The translations under genes and the position numbers were made by a program. The notes under the pieces were generated by a model. It was not told the origin of the DNA and searched no databases. It was given only the letters and a program-made list of their open reading frames with translations. From the NCBI RefSeq assembly GCF_032854445.1, contig NC_088300.1, forward strand, positions 76,003,966 through 76,067,965: a DNA stretch of 64,000 nt, written 5' to 3'. Positions 13,534 to 27,108 of the stretch are shown one piece after another (position 1 is the first letter of the stretch; each line of letters starts with the position of its first letter). The DNA is from Liolophura sinensis (Eukaryota; Mollusca; Polyplacophora; Chitonida; Chitonidae).

Positions 13534-13627
13534 TTAGTTACAACAGCCACTCTTTTTCTGGTTACGCATGGATTCCAGTTGCATACCAACGGATTTCACT
13601 TCAATATCCTCGTTCGTTCGAAGAAGC
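13534..13627 (-). CDS. RASEF: RASEF-like last coding exon with prenylation cysteines
   Basis: One base, 30 codons and TAA. The end SGCCN carries the adjacent cysteines that Rab geranylgeranyl transferase modifies in many Rabs. The acceptor is TTGTCTTACAG|GCTT. In the gene's orientation, the first AATAAA downstream of the stop is in the SINE remnant at 13271-13319. Confidence 0.93.
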
Positions 13628-16600
13628 CTGTAAGACAAAAGGTAACACTCTTTTACACTTTGACCCGCATAATTATGAAGACTAACGTCATATTCCCCAG
13701 GTCCACGTTTCACAAAACATCCTGGTTCAGTAAATTGCTTTAACTGTCGGTTGTATTTTGCTGAAGTCCAACATGGAGTATTTCTCCACAAACACTTCAT
13801 AGGTATAAATTTAAATTGCATACGGAAGCACTTTTGCTTCAGCAAAAGAACTTAATAAGTTTCGCGAAACCGGACCCTGGTATCTTTCCCCACAATCAAA
13901 TAATCTTATATAACCAAGTTTTGAACTGACTTCTGGGAAGAACTAATGTGTTCATTTGCGTAAGCCGATTTCTTTTCTGGTACCCGATGTAGTAATATTC
14001 ACTTTAATTTGTAGGAGATAACAATGTTGGTTTTTTTTTGCATGAAACCCATGTTTCACAAAATTCTGTTTTATGTATCTTTTACGCCTATAGTACGCCT
14101 GGATACCAATGTCTTCAACGCCCTCAGCACTATGCAAACGACGACACGAGCATCGTCGACTGCAAATTGTCACAAACGCTCTATAAGCAGTGAGAGAGGC
14201 ATGTATATGTAGGTCGTAAATGTATATTACGTGTGTTAAGAGCACAGCAGTGAAGACAGTGTGGTATACGAAGTTCTTGAGTTGTACAAAGTGTATACAT
14301 ACCTGGCCAGCTCCAACACAGCCTCGTGTATGTTGTCTCCAGACTTGGCGCTCGTCTCGATGAACAGAGCGTCAAATTCCTGCAACAAAAACGTGTTCAA
14401 ATTACTTCTTAATTGTCTTGCAGTAACAAAATCTATATAGCAATAATAAAGCAGAAAAATGTTGTAACATATTTTCTTTTTATAAATGGGCCAAGTCGTT
14501 CCACGAAGGCAAAGAAACTAGATTTGCATAAACATATCCCGGTAGATGCAGTAACCAATTTTAGACCAAGACGTTAGTCATATCCTCAGTCGAGATGATT
14601 GTAAATAAATTCACGCCCGAACTATTCAGTGAAATTAGAAATCCTTTTTTCCTGACAAAACCTTAAGCCACAAGAGATAACCCACCCGAGCCAATCGGAC
14701 ACCATCTTCAAAGCGAACCGTTCGCCGACCTTGGTTTTCCATATCTTCACGTAGGTCAGTCTTGTTGCCGCACAGCATCATTGGAATCTTTTTCTGGGCG
14801 CCATCCTGGATTTAAGTGCAATATTGTATTATGTTAGCTATCATAGCAGTACTCGCACTCCAGTACGCACACAATAATCTGTACAAGGCGTTTCGGACCT
14901 GTGCACGTATGCGTAATTTTTTACGGGTAACTTAACGTTTAATGTTTGACATGTACAATATCAAAGCCATCTACTTCACAAATCAAAGCCAGGAAGATCC
15001 GGACTTGCATTCATTTTAAATGTTTTAACGACTGGAAATTGTGTTAGGGTCAAATTTGCTGAACAAACCTCTATGGCCTCTATCCATTCCCTGACATTCA
15101 GGAAGGAGCGTTCGTAAGTACAGTCGTACAACAACAGGACGCCGTCAGCACGACGGAAGTATGACTTAGCAATACTCCGAAACCTGAACAAAGAGAAATG
15201 GAAGAAAAAAATGTTGTAACTTTTGCGACGATGTTATCCAAAGTTTAATGTCTCGTTTTCATGCAGGAATCACACTTAAACATGTATGTTCTTAGATGCA
15301 GGGTATCATTGCCACTATCATCAGTCAAAAGAACCTGATACAGGTATTCCCCCAGTCTGCAGGTCTTCTTCTATAACGATTGTCTGTTTCATGTTTACTG
15401 TCACGAACTTGCCTCATATCAAATATGTCTTACCTCTCCTGCCCTGCTGTGTCCCAGAGCTGTAGAGCCACAGTCCTTCCGTCCACTTCAATGATCTTTG
15501 TCTGGAAGTCTACGCCTAAAGAGATGAAAAACAGAAATCTTTACTGCTATTAGAGCCCAGTTAGTTTTGTCAAGCAGCATTCGCCAGCCATGACCTCTTC
15601 CCCGGGTCATTATTTACCGCACTAATACACCGAGCCGACCAGCAGTGGAAGCCTAGGCCTCCTACTCGGCTTATTCCGTCATTCTGGATATCAAGATTAT
15701 ACCAAATTGAAAACGTTAAGACTGACCATACTTTACCCGGCATTCCGGTTACAAAATGTGTCAATGTAATGCCCTTACTGAATACTGAAAGCGCAGTCTG
15801 AAAAGTTGACTTGTTACAATTACCTACACATCCATTTACGGCTGCAGATTTTAGTAGCCAAATGTCACATGTCACGAAATACCCAAATCTGTACATATGC
15901 CGTTTGCTGATACCTACCCAGAGTGGAGCTGATGTTATTGACGAATTTCCCTTTGCAAAGCCTCATAATGAAGCTGGATTTGCCGACAGCGGCGTCCCCT
16001 GCCAAAACCACTTTGTACATGCGCTCTGGATCACGGTTTGGCGTAGGCGGAATCTAACAAAACAGAGCATCGATATTTGTGCAAAACATATTAAAAATAA
16101 TGTTTTATCCCACGATAAAATATGAGAAACAGATGATGCACAGTTTTGTATATCAGTTTGTTTTACACCCAGAATGTATTTGAACAGAGGTTTGCCTAAC
16201 CTCTAATTTGCCTGTCCCCAATTTGAATGAAATGTCTCCTTAAACTGTACAGAACTGGGATACGATATTGCTACACGTATGGCTTAGTTTTGAAGTGAAA
16301 AAGATATCCTTGCGAAAAATATTATTAATTTCTTGACCAATTCTTACAACACCACACTGGTTCAGGAGTACAGCAGAGCTACCATACAGGGAGTGGACTT
16401 ACGTCATCTTTGGGTAACAGTGGCAGTTGTCTGCGGACGGCAAGGCTCCCCGACCCTCTGCTGGCTGAAGAACCAGGCCTCATGGGGATCGGTGATTCTG
16501 TCCCTGTGTCCATCTCGTCCTGAACAACACAACATAGTTTTACTTAAGCATGGTTGAATACCTCACAGGGAGTATAACTAGAGTTTATTGCATGGTTGAA

Positions 16601-19600
16601 TACCACAAAGGAATATCACTTAAGTTTATTGCATGGTTGAATACCACAAAGGAATATCACTTAAGTTTGTTGCATGGTTGAATACCACAAAGGAATATCA
16701 CTTAAGTTTGTTGCATGGTTGAATACCACAAAGGAATATCACTTAAGTTTGTTGCATGGTTGAATACCACAAAGGAATATCACTTAAGTTTGTTGCATGG
16801 TTGAATACCACAGAGGAATATCACTTAAGTTTGTTGCATGGTTGAATACCACAGAGGAATATCACTTAAGTTTATTGCATAGTTCAAAACTACAGAGGAA
16901 TATCACTTAAGTTTGTTGCATGGTTGAATACCACAAAGGAATGTCAGTTAAGTTTGTTGCATGGTTGAATACCACAAAGGAATATCATTTAAGTTTCTTG
17001 CAAGGTTGAATACCACAAAGGAATATCACTTAAGTCTGTTGCATGGTTGAATACCACAAAGGAATATCACTTAAGTTTGTTGCATGGTTGAATACCACAG
17101 AGGAATATCACTTAAGTTTACTGCATGGTTGAATACCACAAAGGAATATCACTTAAGTTTGTTGCATGGTTGAATACCACAGAGGCATATCACTTAAGTT
17201 TACTGCATGGTTGAATGCCACAGAGGAATATCACTTAAGTTTACTGCATGGTTGAATACGACAAAGCAGTAAAGTTAAAATTGTAGCGCTAAACAGCTCC
17301 AACCCTTAATATGGCGGCCTATCACAAGGGAGTTTATATAGTTTTGGAAGAATCTATCAGAAAATGAAAACTATGCCTGTAACTCCAGTACCATTACATT
17401 GCGATTCATGCTATCAGTGCCTAACTGCCAAAATTATTATTTACAAATACCGATAAATATATAAATTTCAATTTAGAATGTTAGAACATAAACAAAACTT
17501 GTTTATAATTTAATCATTTCTTTCTTGAGGACCCTCCGCTCTTTGCTTGGCGACCTCCAAACGTTACAAAAGCGCACATAAATATACATACAATATATTG
17601 CTTCACTTTTTTTTTTAATTCACAGTAAGCTGTTGCAACTAGATCGCCATCCAGAAATTTAGCATTGAGCATTCTAAGCAAATATACATGTAAATAGACA
17701 TATGTGTCCAAGGTTGGACTGCCAACAGTATATTATGGTCGTTTTTGTGCAAATGAACCATATTTAATATTTTATTCAATATCACAACCATGCTGACAAT
17801 TTTGTGAGATTTTCATAATATAGATGATTCTCAAAGAAGCAGTGGCCTGACTTCCTGAATCCCTGTCTTTGTTATTGGATACAATTTCATCTTAAAGATG
17901 TATTGAAGAAATGTGACTGTATTAGATTTCCTGTCTGAGGTAACTTACCTCACTGTCGGAAGCTGACAATGCCTTCAGTCGTTTGGGTCTACGTCTTCTT
18001 CTTTTATCACCCTCATAGCTCAAACATTCGGACTCTGTGTCAAGTTCATTGAAATCACGCATCGTTGAATGTCCGCTATCTGAATGCGGAGGAAAGTGGG
18101 TTTCACAGCATGCGGTAAAAAGAGGAAAGCTTAAGCAACCCTGTTATTACAGAACCTCAGCTAAGCATAGCTTATTGCGAGTTAAAACCGGCTTTGTGTT
18201 AGAAGATAAAGTATGCTGTTAAAAGCTATTTCATTTTGTTACAGAGTTTCTCGTCCTTTACAAATATTGTGGTTATTAAGACAAAAGCTCAGAACGACCT
18301 TCTTCCAAGAGACGTGAATCGATGTAATGACATTTTATGAAGAGTGTTATTCTGGTCTACCATAGCAATGCACATTCGCATCAAGTCAATCAGAAAAGTT
18401 TCAGTTGAAAGGCCACAGTGTCAACATGCACGCAACACTTGTCCATACCCAAGTAAACACACATACATACAGGATTACGGTAGACAACGAGTTTACGGTG
18501 TAAATGAAGCTCAACCGAGTATCAGCTGGGATAAGCATCTGCATTTGCTATGCTTGTTTTGTTAGTATGTGCCATGTCTAATATTTTTCTTGTGGGTATC
18601 TTGTAACCGTACATTTATGTAAGGAACTTGTTGGAGAAAGTGGTTTAAATTGTGAGAAAGACGGAGTCGTTCTCTATCACAAACACAGAATCACCAGTCT
18701 CACGGGTTTATGTTTGCTGTTTCAGACATGTTAACCGTGTTGTATTAGTATGCAAATTAGCCTTCCACTGTTAATCTAAATTAGAGATGTTTATAAAAGA
18801 CACGCAGACTCAAAGAGTATGACCGTCAGGCACGTGAAATACGTGATCGTGAAAGCATTTGGGTCAGATCTGACAGACCATGCACAGTTGTACGCCAGTA
18901 AGACGGTGGGCTGGAGCTCCGAATCTGCTCATTGAAGCTAGCTCACTTACAGTAGACAGTTCTTCATGTATTATATTATAATACCATGAATGTTAACCAT
19001 TATGATGTTCACACATTTATTCCCAGTATCCAATTTAAAGAAGTTCACTGCGAAAAATGTTAAAAGGAATGATTGCAGCACTTTAAGGCTTCGTACCCAG
19101 ATCCCCCATGCTGTCTACGTCACAACTCTCCTGTGTCAAGAATCTCCTGGAACTCCCGCTCTCGTTCAGACGACTCTCCGTCATGCTGAACTCTTCTGCC
19201 AAGGAGGAAGTTAAGCTACATTCTTGTCTGAAATGCAATCAGCATGTCTTTCAATTTGGGGCTTTGAGTTTTGCGATGAAAAATAGCCCAGTAAGATTAT
19301 CCAACATGGATTTAATTTTTGTAACGGTTTCAGTGTAAAAAGAAGACATCCGTGAATGAAAGTGGTTTCAGTAACTTACAACAAAGTTTTACGATAACAA
19401 AATGTTTCACAAGTGACAGCTAGGCTTGAAGTTAAATTCGGTCATTTACACAAACCTACCTTCCGATTGGACTATCCAAATAACTAGACAGAACTGATCC
19501 TTGTTTACAGAGTTGTCCATGATCGGTCGAGTCATTTCCGGCTGACTGTGTGGCATAACCAAAAAATACATGTAAGACGAAATAAATGTGACTTGTTCAT

Positions 19601-20134
19601 AAAGACTTACAGGTTTGTGAGAACTTGCTACATTAAAACAAGTGATTGGGTGCCCTGTGGAGTCAAATCTTTGACGATTGTTTGAAGACAGAAGTGAAGG
19701 TATTGTCCGATCGAAGTACAAATGTCATCGATAACAGGAGGAAGCTGACTTACACTGCCGGATAGATTCCTTTTGTGCAGAATTCGAGTCTGTTCTAAAG
19801 CTGCCCTTAAATCGTCATTGGTATCGTGAAGTTTTTTGTTTGCATCGCTGAAACAAAACACGAAGTTCGCCTTTAAATATCAGTCATGAGTATAGCTATA
19901 GAAATAGCAATACTTGTAGGGTCGCTGTATAGCACTCTATTGGCGTTTAGTTAAAAGAGTTGTGAATACTCTCTAGAATAAGTTAAAATTTGACTTTTTG
20001 CCATTTTCCACAGGTAGTAACAATAGTTATTACACACGGACTAGGGCTAATGTTCTATATCCAATAGCTCCGTATCACTCGGGTAAATGACATGTACAAT
20101 GGGTATGCGAACGCGAATACTGCGCCAGTCTAAA

Positions 20135-20210
<76 letters not shown>

Positions 20211-23200
20211 TTCAATTTATAATCAGCGTGCTATAGTATTCGTTAAGAATTGAAAATGTGTGATACAGTTCAGCCCTTTTGTACGAGTACAACTAAGCAT
20301 CCTTTATACCGTGTTTCATTTGACATGAATATTTACTACATCAGTACTTAATTACATGTAGGGGCCTCCGTGGCTCAGTTGGTTAGCGCGCTAGGGCAGC
20401 GTGATGACCCAGGAGTCTCTCACCAATGCGGTCGGTGTGAGTTCAAGTCCAGCTCATGCTGGCTTCCTCTCCGGCCGTACGTGGGAAAGTCTGGGGGCAA
20501 CCTGCGGATGGTCGTGGGTTTCCCCCGGGCTGTGCCCGGTTTCCTCCCACCATAATGCTGGCCGCCGTCGTATAAGTGAAATATTCTTGAGTACGGCGTA
20601 AAACGCCAATCAAATAAATAATTACATGTATGTTATACATGCACGAAATATAACCCTTTAATTAAGACAAAACACGTCATGTGGGTCCAGAAACAAAACA
20701 AGTAAGTTAGTACACGGGGATGTGGGGAGGGGTCATAACTAGGCTTAACTCGACAGCTGCCTCCTTCAACAAACAGGTGAGTCACGGTTTTACTTCGCGG
20801 AGTGGGCACACGTGGCGCTTGTGGAAATCAATCAATCTGCTTGAATGAAGTATATATATACAGAGAGAGAGAATGCGAGAGAGACTACAAAGCTACGTAC
20901 TGCAACATATGGAGTTGTCGAGTGAGGTTGTCCTGTTCCCTGATATAATCCGTCACCGTGTCTTTCTCACTGAAAAATAAAATATATAATACCTGTAATT
21001 AGTCAAGCTAATGTTATAAGCGTCAAAACTTTTAATTTATGTTCACCACTAATTTTGTATGGTTAACTGTTCATTTCTAAACCATATATCTGATGAACTG
21101 TTCACTTCTATGATCTGTGTGTGGTTTGGTGTTCATCTATTTAGCGTGCATGATTTAGCGTTCGTTTTTATCTCGTGTTTAGATAAGTCTATATACGTGC
21201 ATGTGACCCTGTTCAGATCTAAAACATATTTGTTGTTACCCGTTCATTTCTATGCCTGGACGTGGTTTAGTGTTTATGTCGGATGTGGTTGAGTGTATAT
21301 TTCAAAGCTGTGTGGTGTGTAGTGTTTATTTCTATGCTGTGTGCGGTTTAGTCCTCAAATTTATATGCGATTCCTTGTAGTTGGTGGCACTTTATTTACT
21401 TGAATCGACTGTCCCACCTGAGGAGGTACGTACTACGTACGAGGTCAACTGCACTCTGTGATTTTAATTTTGATATAATGAGATAGCTGATCGCCATCTA
21501 TAAGATAAATGCTTTTCATAACAACAGTACGGTACATACAATTTCAGCTGATATCGAATACCTCTTTACATTTACTGACAGTAGCTCTTTTTTCTGTACA
21601 CAGTAAATCTGTGTTTATTTTATTCGTTTATCATTGCATTTTTGTAGTTCTCGCAGACGCGTATGTGAAAGATGAGCATGTGTTGATTACATACCTGTGC
21701 CAAGAAGTATTAAATACCCTAATACGATATAATAGAACAATACCGGAGTTAACCCCGTTGTTGTCGATCCTGTTTTAAGTCAATCAGGAACCAACTGATG
21801 TTTATGCTATGTTCTGTTAACGTATCCGTGTATTTTGTAATATTCCAATGTATCCCAGTGCACTACATGTTATGCCAACATATCCCGTTGCGTTGTTTTA
21901 ATGTGAATGTATGTTAAATGTGATGACAACACAGCATTTTGAGTAATTCTAGACCAGTCACGTCTAATAAATTGCAATTAACATCACTGCATTTTACCTA
22001 ATTCTCCTTAAACCATGTGGTGCTAGGGGGCGTATAATTTGCTACCATTTATGCATTTACATGAACAGTCAGTATAAAACCCTGACTGAGGTAAATGGAC
22101 AAGAGGCCATATTTCCACAGGTTACGTGTGACCATTTGCCAGCTATCATATTGTCGCCTGTGCTCTGGTTTTTCTGCCTATGTGGCAGGTGTTAATTATT
22201 CTGCATTATGATAGCATATCTCATATATTATGCCTGCGTATCTCAGTGTATTATGTTATTCTACCGTTTCACATTGCACTATGTTATGCCAGCAGCCAAC
22301 ATCAGTTTTATTCTTGGCTTTATATTGACTGCTGACGTTGACTTACATCTGAAGTTCGTGACACTTGTCTTTGTATTCTTGTCTCATGGTGGCCAGCTCA
22401 CTGCGCGCCAGGGCGAGGCTCGTCTGAGCGTCTGTCAGGGAGCTCTTCATATGTCTGTTCTCGTGGTACAGCTCCTCGAGACGAGACTTCAGCTCGCTCA
22501 GTTGACCGTCGCTCATCCTGTCACGGTTCACCATTGTCTCCAGCTGGTGACAGAGAGAACAGAAGTTTTAAGCATTGCGTTATTCCTCATTTTGTACCAA
22601 TGCGTGTCAGAATAGACTCGAATTCAGTCTCATTTCAAGCCGGCGTCACAAAGGCATCCCACTTTCTTCATGATACCGGTATTCAAATGAAGGCCAGCAG
22701 TACGCCTACTCATAACATGATATTCATATTGAAATCTATAGCCATGAAAAGCTCTGTTAAATCTTATGAAACATCTCCAATGCGACATGCTTATAATGAG
22801 GGAATATTTACTTCGTGATGTAAATACCAGTCAAATAATAAATGTTTGAATATGAAACTGTGTATAAATAGGTGAATAACGTTACCAGCAATGACTGATG
22901 CATTCTGTCTTCCATGAAACTCCTTGCACGCCACATCGTCTACACTTATCCCGCATGTCCATCAGCACAACGACGAACACTTATTTACACTTATCCCGCA
23001 TATCCATCAGTACAGTGCAGGTATATTTCAACTTACCGACTGTAACTTCTTTAAATTCTCGTGGAGCATGTTAATTTCACTCTCGAACCTGGTCTTCATC
23101 TCAATTTTCTCTTGTTCAGCATCACGCAACATCTGCGGAAAATCCAACAAACATTCTTATTACAAAATGCATCCTTAGATCGTAAGCCCTAAGACACGAT

Positions 23201-26200
23201 CCAGTTCATTAATTCGAAGATACCAAAGATTGCAGGATCGTTAAGCGAAAGCAATACATGAAACGCCAAGTGTTCGAGCCGCCTCGGCCTTTTGAATTAT
23301 CGACAAATTGTGAGACTACACATAGATAGTTAAACTGTCATTCAGTTACATGATCCATAATATGTCTTTTCTTATTACTTTGGTGAAGATAGACTTTAAG
23401 GTTGCGTGCAAATGTTTATTTGGTTGACATGTACTAGTATGGATTTTAAAGAAACGTCAATTGCTGATTGCCTGTTGTGGCGTTTTGTGTTTCGGCAAGC
23501 CTTTAATTCTGATGCTTGTAGTTTCTGTGTGCATCATTATAGTAAACAGATGCATACAGCCCAATGTAGCGTAGATTTGGTATTCTCAAACAGGTGACAT
23601 TTATCTCATCATTGCCGAAGAAATGCTGTTGTTGTTATAACCATTTCTGTATCAATTTTTTTTGCTATTATGAGGATGACAACCAAGAAACAAAGGTATA
23701 CATCTGCGAAGATAGCTGTAGCGTACATGTTCATTCATGTGTCGTATTTGACTGTTATAGTATAATAATGTCTGCGCTCCATTCTGACTATAAAGGTGTT
23801 CTGATCCTGTGCGTATAACCGTTGATAGGGCCATATCTAGCTACTACTACAGGTTAGCACGAACTTCGTCAGAAATGTCAACACTCTGGGCAATATTTAA
23901 CTTAAGGGAGTGAACCAATTTAACCAAGGGTAAAAGATGATAAGTAGTTATCAAAATTACTCGAAATCAATCAACTTTCGGACATAATCAGTCAACCTGT
24001 GTCAAAACTTGTTGCAATTATATAGGGCTGTTGTCAAATCCAGGTCAAAAGTACTGGAGACAGTAATTGTTTCACGAAGTTCCGAGACATGAAAACGCAC
24101 GAACTGCTGACTGGGTGTCGTGCTTATCTAACGTTAATCGCATGGTTGTGTTGACACAACGAGACTCTCTACTGGTGGGTGTAGTCCGAAGTTGATGTTG
24201 GACCAAAGTCAAAGCACGTTGTCAGTTCGCAAGCTGTCGGTGTTATGTAAGGATTTAAATGAATTCAGACTTATAATGAGACCTCGTAAACAACAAGGAC
24301 AAAAAAAACTCTACAGAAGTGCGTCGCTCTTAGTCGAAGCTACAGTATAAAATTGGTTTCTAAACACGTATGTGTTCGTAGGCAAACAAATAGTAAGTTC
24401 TATTTATTGATCGACGATAACCTTTTATCCCATCCCCTTTTGTTCGTTTCAAATAACGCGCCACCCATAAGCCAGCTGGAAAAACAGTAAAGCTATAGAA
24501 ATGACCATATACCTTTCACCAGCTAACTACCAACTGTACAATAACGTCCGACGGAGAATTTATGCTTGACTACTCAAAACATCAACTATAGCATATCTAA
24601 CTTTATATCTAACGCCATGTTTATATAGCCTCCGTTGCTGAGTGTTATCATGAATGCACAAGAAAAGCAAATCTGCATGAATACAACAGAAATTGTTTTC
24701 TGAGCAGAAACAAAGTGGGTGCACAGAGATTTATTATGAACACTGTAATTTACAATTAAAGCATCCGTAGATTTTCATGCAGTACAGAATAAATGAAAGC
24801 AAGAATTATGTTCATTATCCTGTTCGTTGATTTAAATTGCTGGCATTTAAAATCAGTGTTGGAAATCATTTAATGTTCAAATGCACTTATTAACTGACTC
24901 GTTGTTGAAAGAGAAATCTAGTTAGTTATAGAAATCAAAAGAGTTCTTTCCGCACAGTCTAGTTGCCTAAAATGCGCGCAATGTGCAAGTGTTCGGTTGC
25001 TTGAGGCGAATATTGCTATATGTCAAACTGTCACCTCTTTCCTAACCCGGGATTCGATCTTCTGGACCTGATTTTCCGTCTCTTCCTCCATCTGACGCAT
25101 AAGACGCTCATGTTGCTCCTTCTCTCTGAGGAATAGAGAAGAAAGACGATATTTCTGAGTTGCAATAAATACAGAGATCAGGGTTTTCACCCTGAAACAA
25201 TCCCGTGGATCAGACTTAACGTAACTTTCTGTGTTTCTTGTTTAAGCAAACACTTTGTTGTTGGCTGAGCAACTCTAGTTGTATATAGTGTTACCTTAGT
25301 TTTTTCAAGAAACACTCCAGGCTGGACTTGGGCAAAAAAAAAATACGGACTTACAATCAATCTACTAAACTTAGGCAGTTTCGTGAAACCGGGTCCCGCT
25401 CAACTGTGGGTAATTGAGACTTACACACGAATCACATACAAAACGAAATATAAGTACTGACCTATGCTTCCGGACCGATCCCACGACGCCATATTTAACT
25501 TGAGTCAACAAGAACAATATAATGCGTAGCACATGACCCAAGATGTTGAAACTGCGACAGCTTTGTTTCAGATTAAGTGAACACTTGCATGACGTCCAAT
25601 TTCAACATCCAAAGGCCACAAACATGCGCTAAAATCAGATTCAAGGTTAATACAATCGGCCCAGTTCTGGATATTGTTTAACGCAGATCTATGGAATAAC
25701 TCATGAAAAAAATTGAACGCTGCTTAAAAAGGATCGGATCGGCAGGAAATCATCAAATGTAACAGAGTATAATTTTGGAAACAGATGTATTAGTAGGATT
25801 TAAGTGTAAAGAAGATGGGGCTTGTGATTCATGACATTAAAACGTTCAAATAGTATGAACGGTGTATAAGAAGAACGCACCTCTTGAAGGACTTCTCAAG
25901 CCGCTCATTCTCCTGCTGAATTTGTCTGACATCCTTCAGGACACCCAGCACGATGCTCTCGAAGTGCGGAAGGAGGTAAGGCGACTCTGACTCGTGGAGG
26001 TGCTGGTACAGCTCGCAGATCTGCTCCTGGCTGTTCACGGAACGGAAGCGGTTCAGATGACGTTAGAATACAGCTAACAGAAATGGCTAGAAAATTAAAC
26101 TATCTGGATACGAGATGGCAATAGCTAGCTAGAATGGCGATATTGGACAATTGTTATAGTAATTAGCTATCAAGGCATCTAGATACATGTAGAAAACATT

Positions 26201-27034
26201 GTCTTTCAGTATGCAGAGAAACAGTATGATGTTAATATACATGTACGTGTAGTTGATATGAATATAATTAGGACGAACAGCACAGAGAGAAAAACCAGAT
26301 CAGCCAAGACAGTGTGATAACTGGCAAATGGTCACAAGTAACCGGTGAAATACGGCCTTTCCTCAATTTACCTCGGCCATGGTTTTATTCATGCAAATGC
26401 ATAAATGGTAGTAAATTACACGCCCTCTAGCACCATGGCATAAGCAGAATTAGGTAAAAAAAATGCCCTGATGTTAATTGTAATTTATTAAACGCCAGTG
26501 GTCTAGAATTGCTCCATATACTGTGTTGTCATGACATTTAATATATACAATAGCATTAAAATAATGCAAAGGAAACGGGTGTCAGTACGTAATAGCGACG
26601 TAATTTCACCTTCTGCATGTACCGGTATATGACTCTTAAATTGTTATATTTGCGCTTTTATATAAAAATAAAGTTTATATTAATTATAATTTCGCAATCA
26701 ATTTTATAAACACGGATTTTAAATCTGACACAGAAGAGTGAATGAGTTGATAATTGCAAGTTGATAATTAAGAGTCTGTTATGTTTGCATAGAGAAAGCT
26801 TTTTGCATCATCAGGTTGTGTAAATTTTGAATGGTGTGTTATGAGTATGTTACGTGACAGGGTTTTTTACGTAACAGATTTTTTGCACGGGTATTTAATT
26901 TCATAACACGTATTTCATCAGAAGATTTCCAATTCCAAGCTTTTTAATACACAGACTTTCTTCCATCTTCTATTAATACATGTCCGCTTCTTTACCGGAT
27001 GAAAATCATGAAGTGAAAAAAGGTGTATATTTAC

Positions 27035-27108
<74 letters not shown>

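Noticed and set aside
10791-17271. CRISPR-like regular repeats
   Set aside because: The repeats are direct tandem units without unique spacers, in animal DNA.
20361-20618. Functional tRNA gene
   Set aside because: The tRNA-like head lacks a clean cloverleaf end and is fused to a SINE body and tail.
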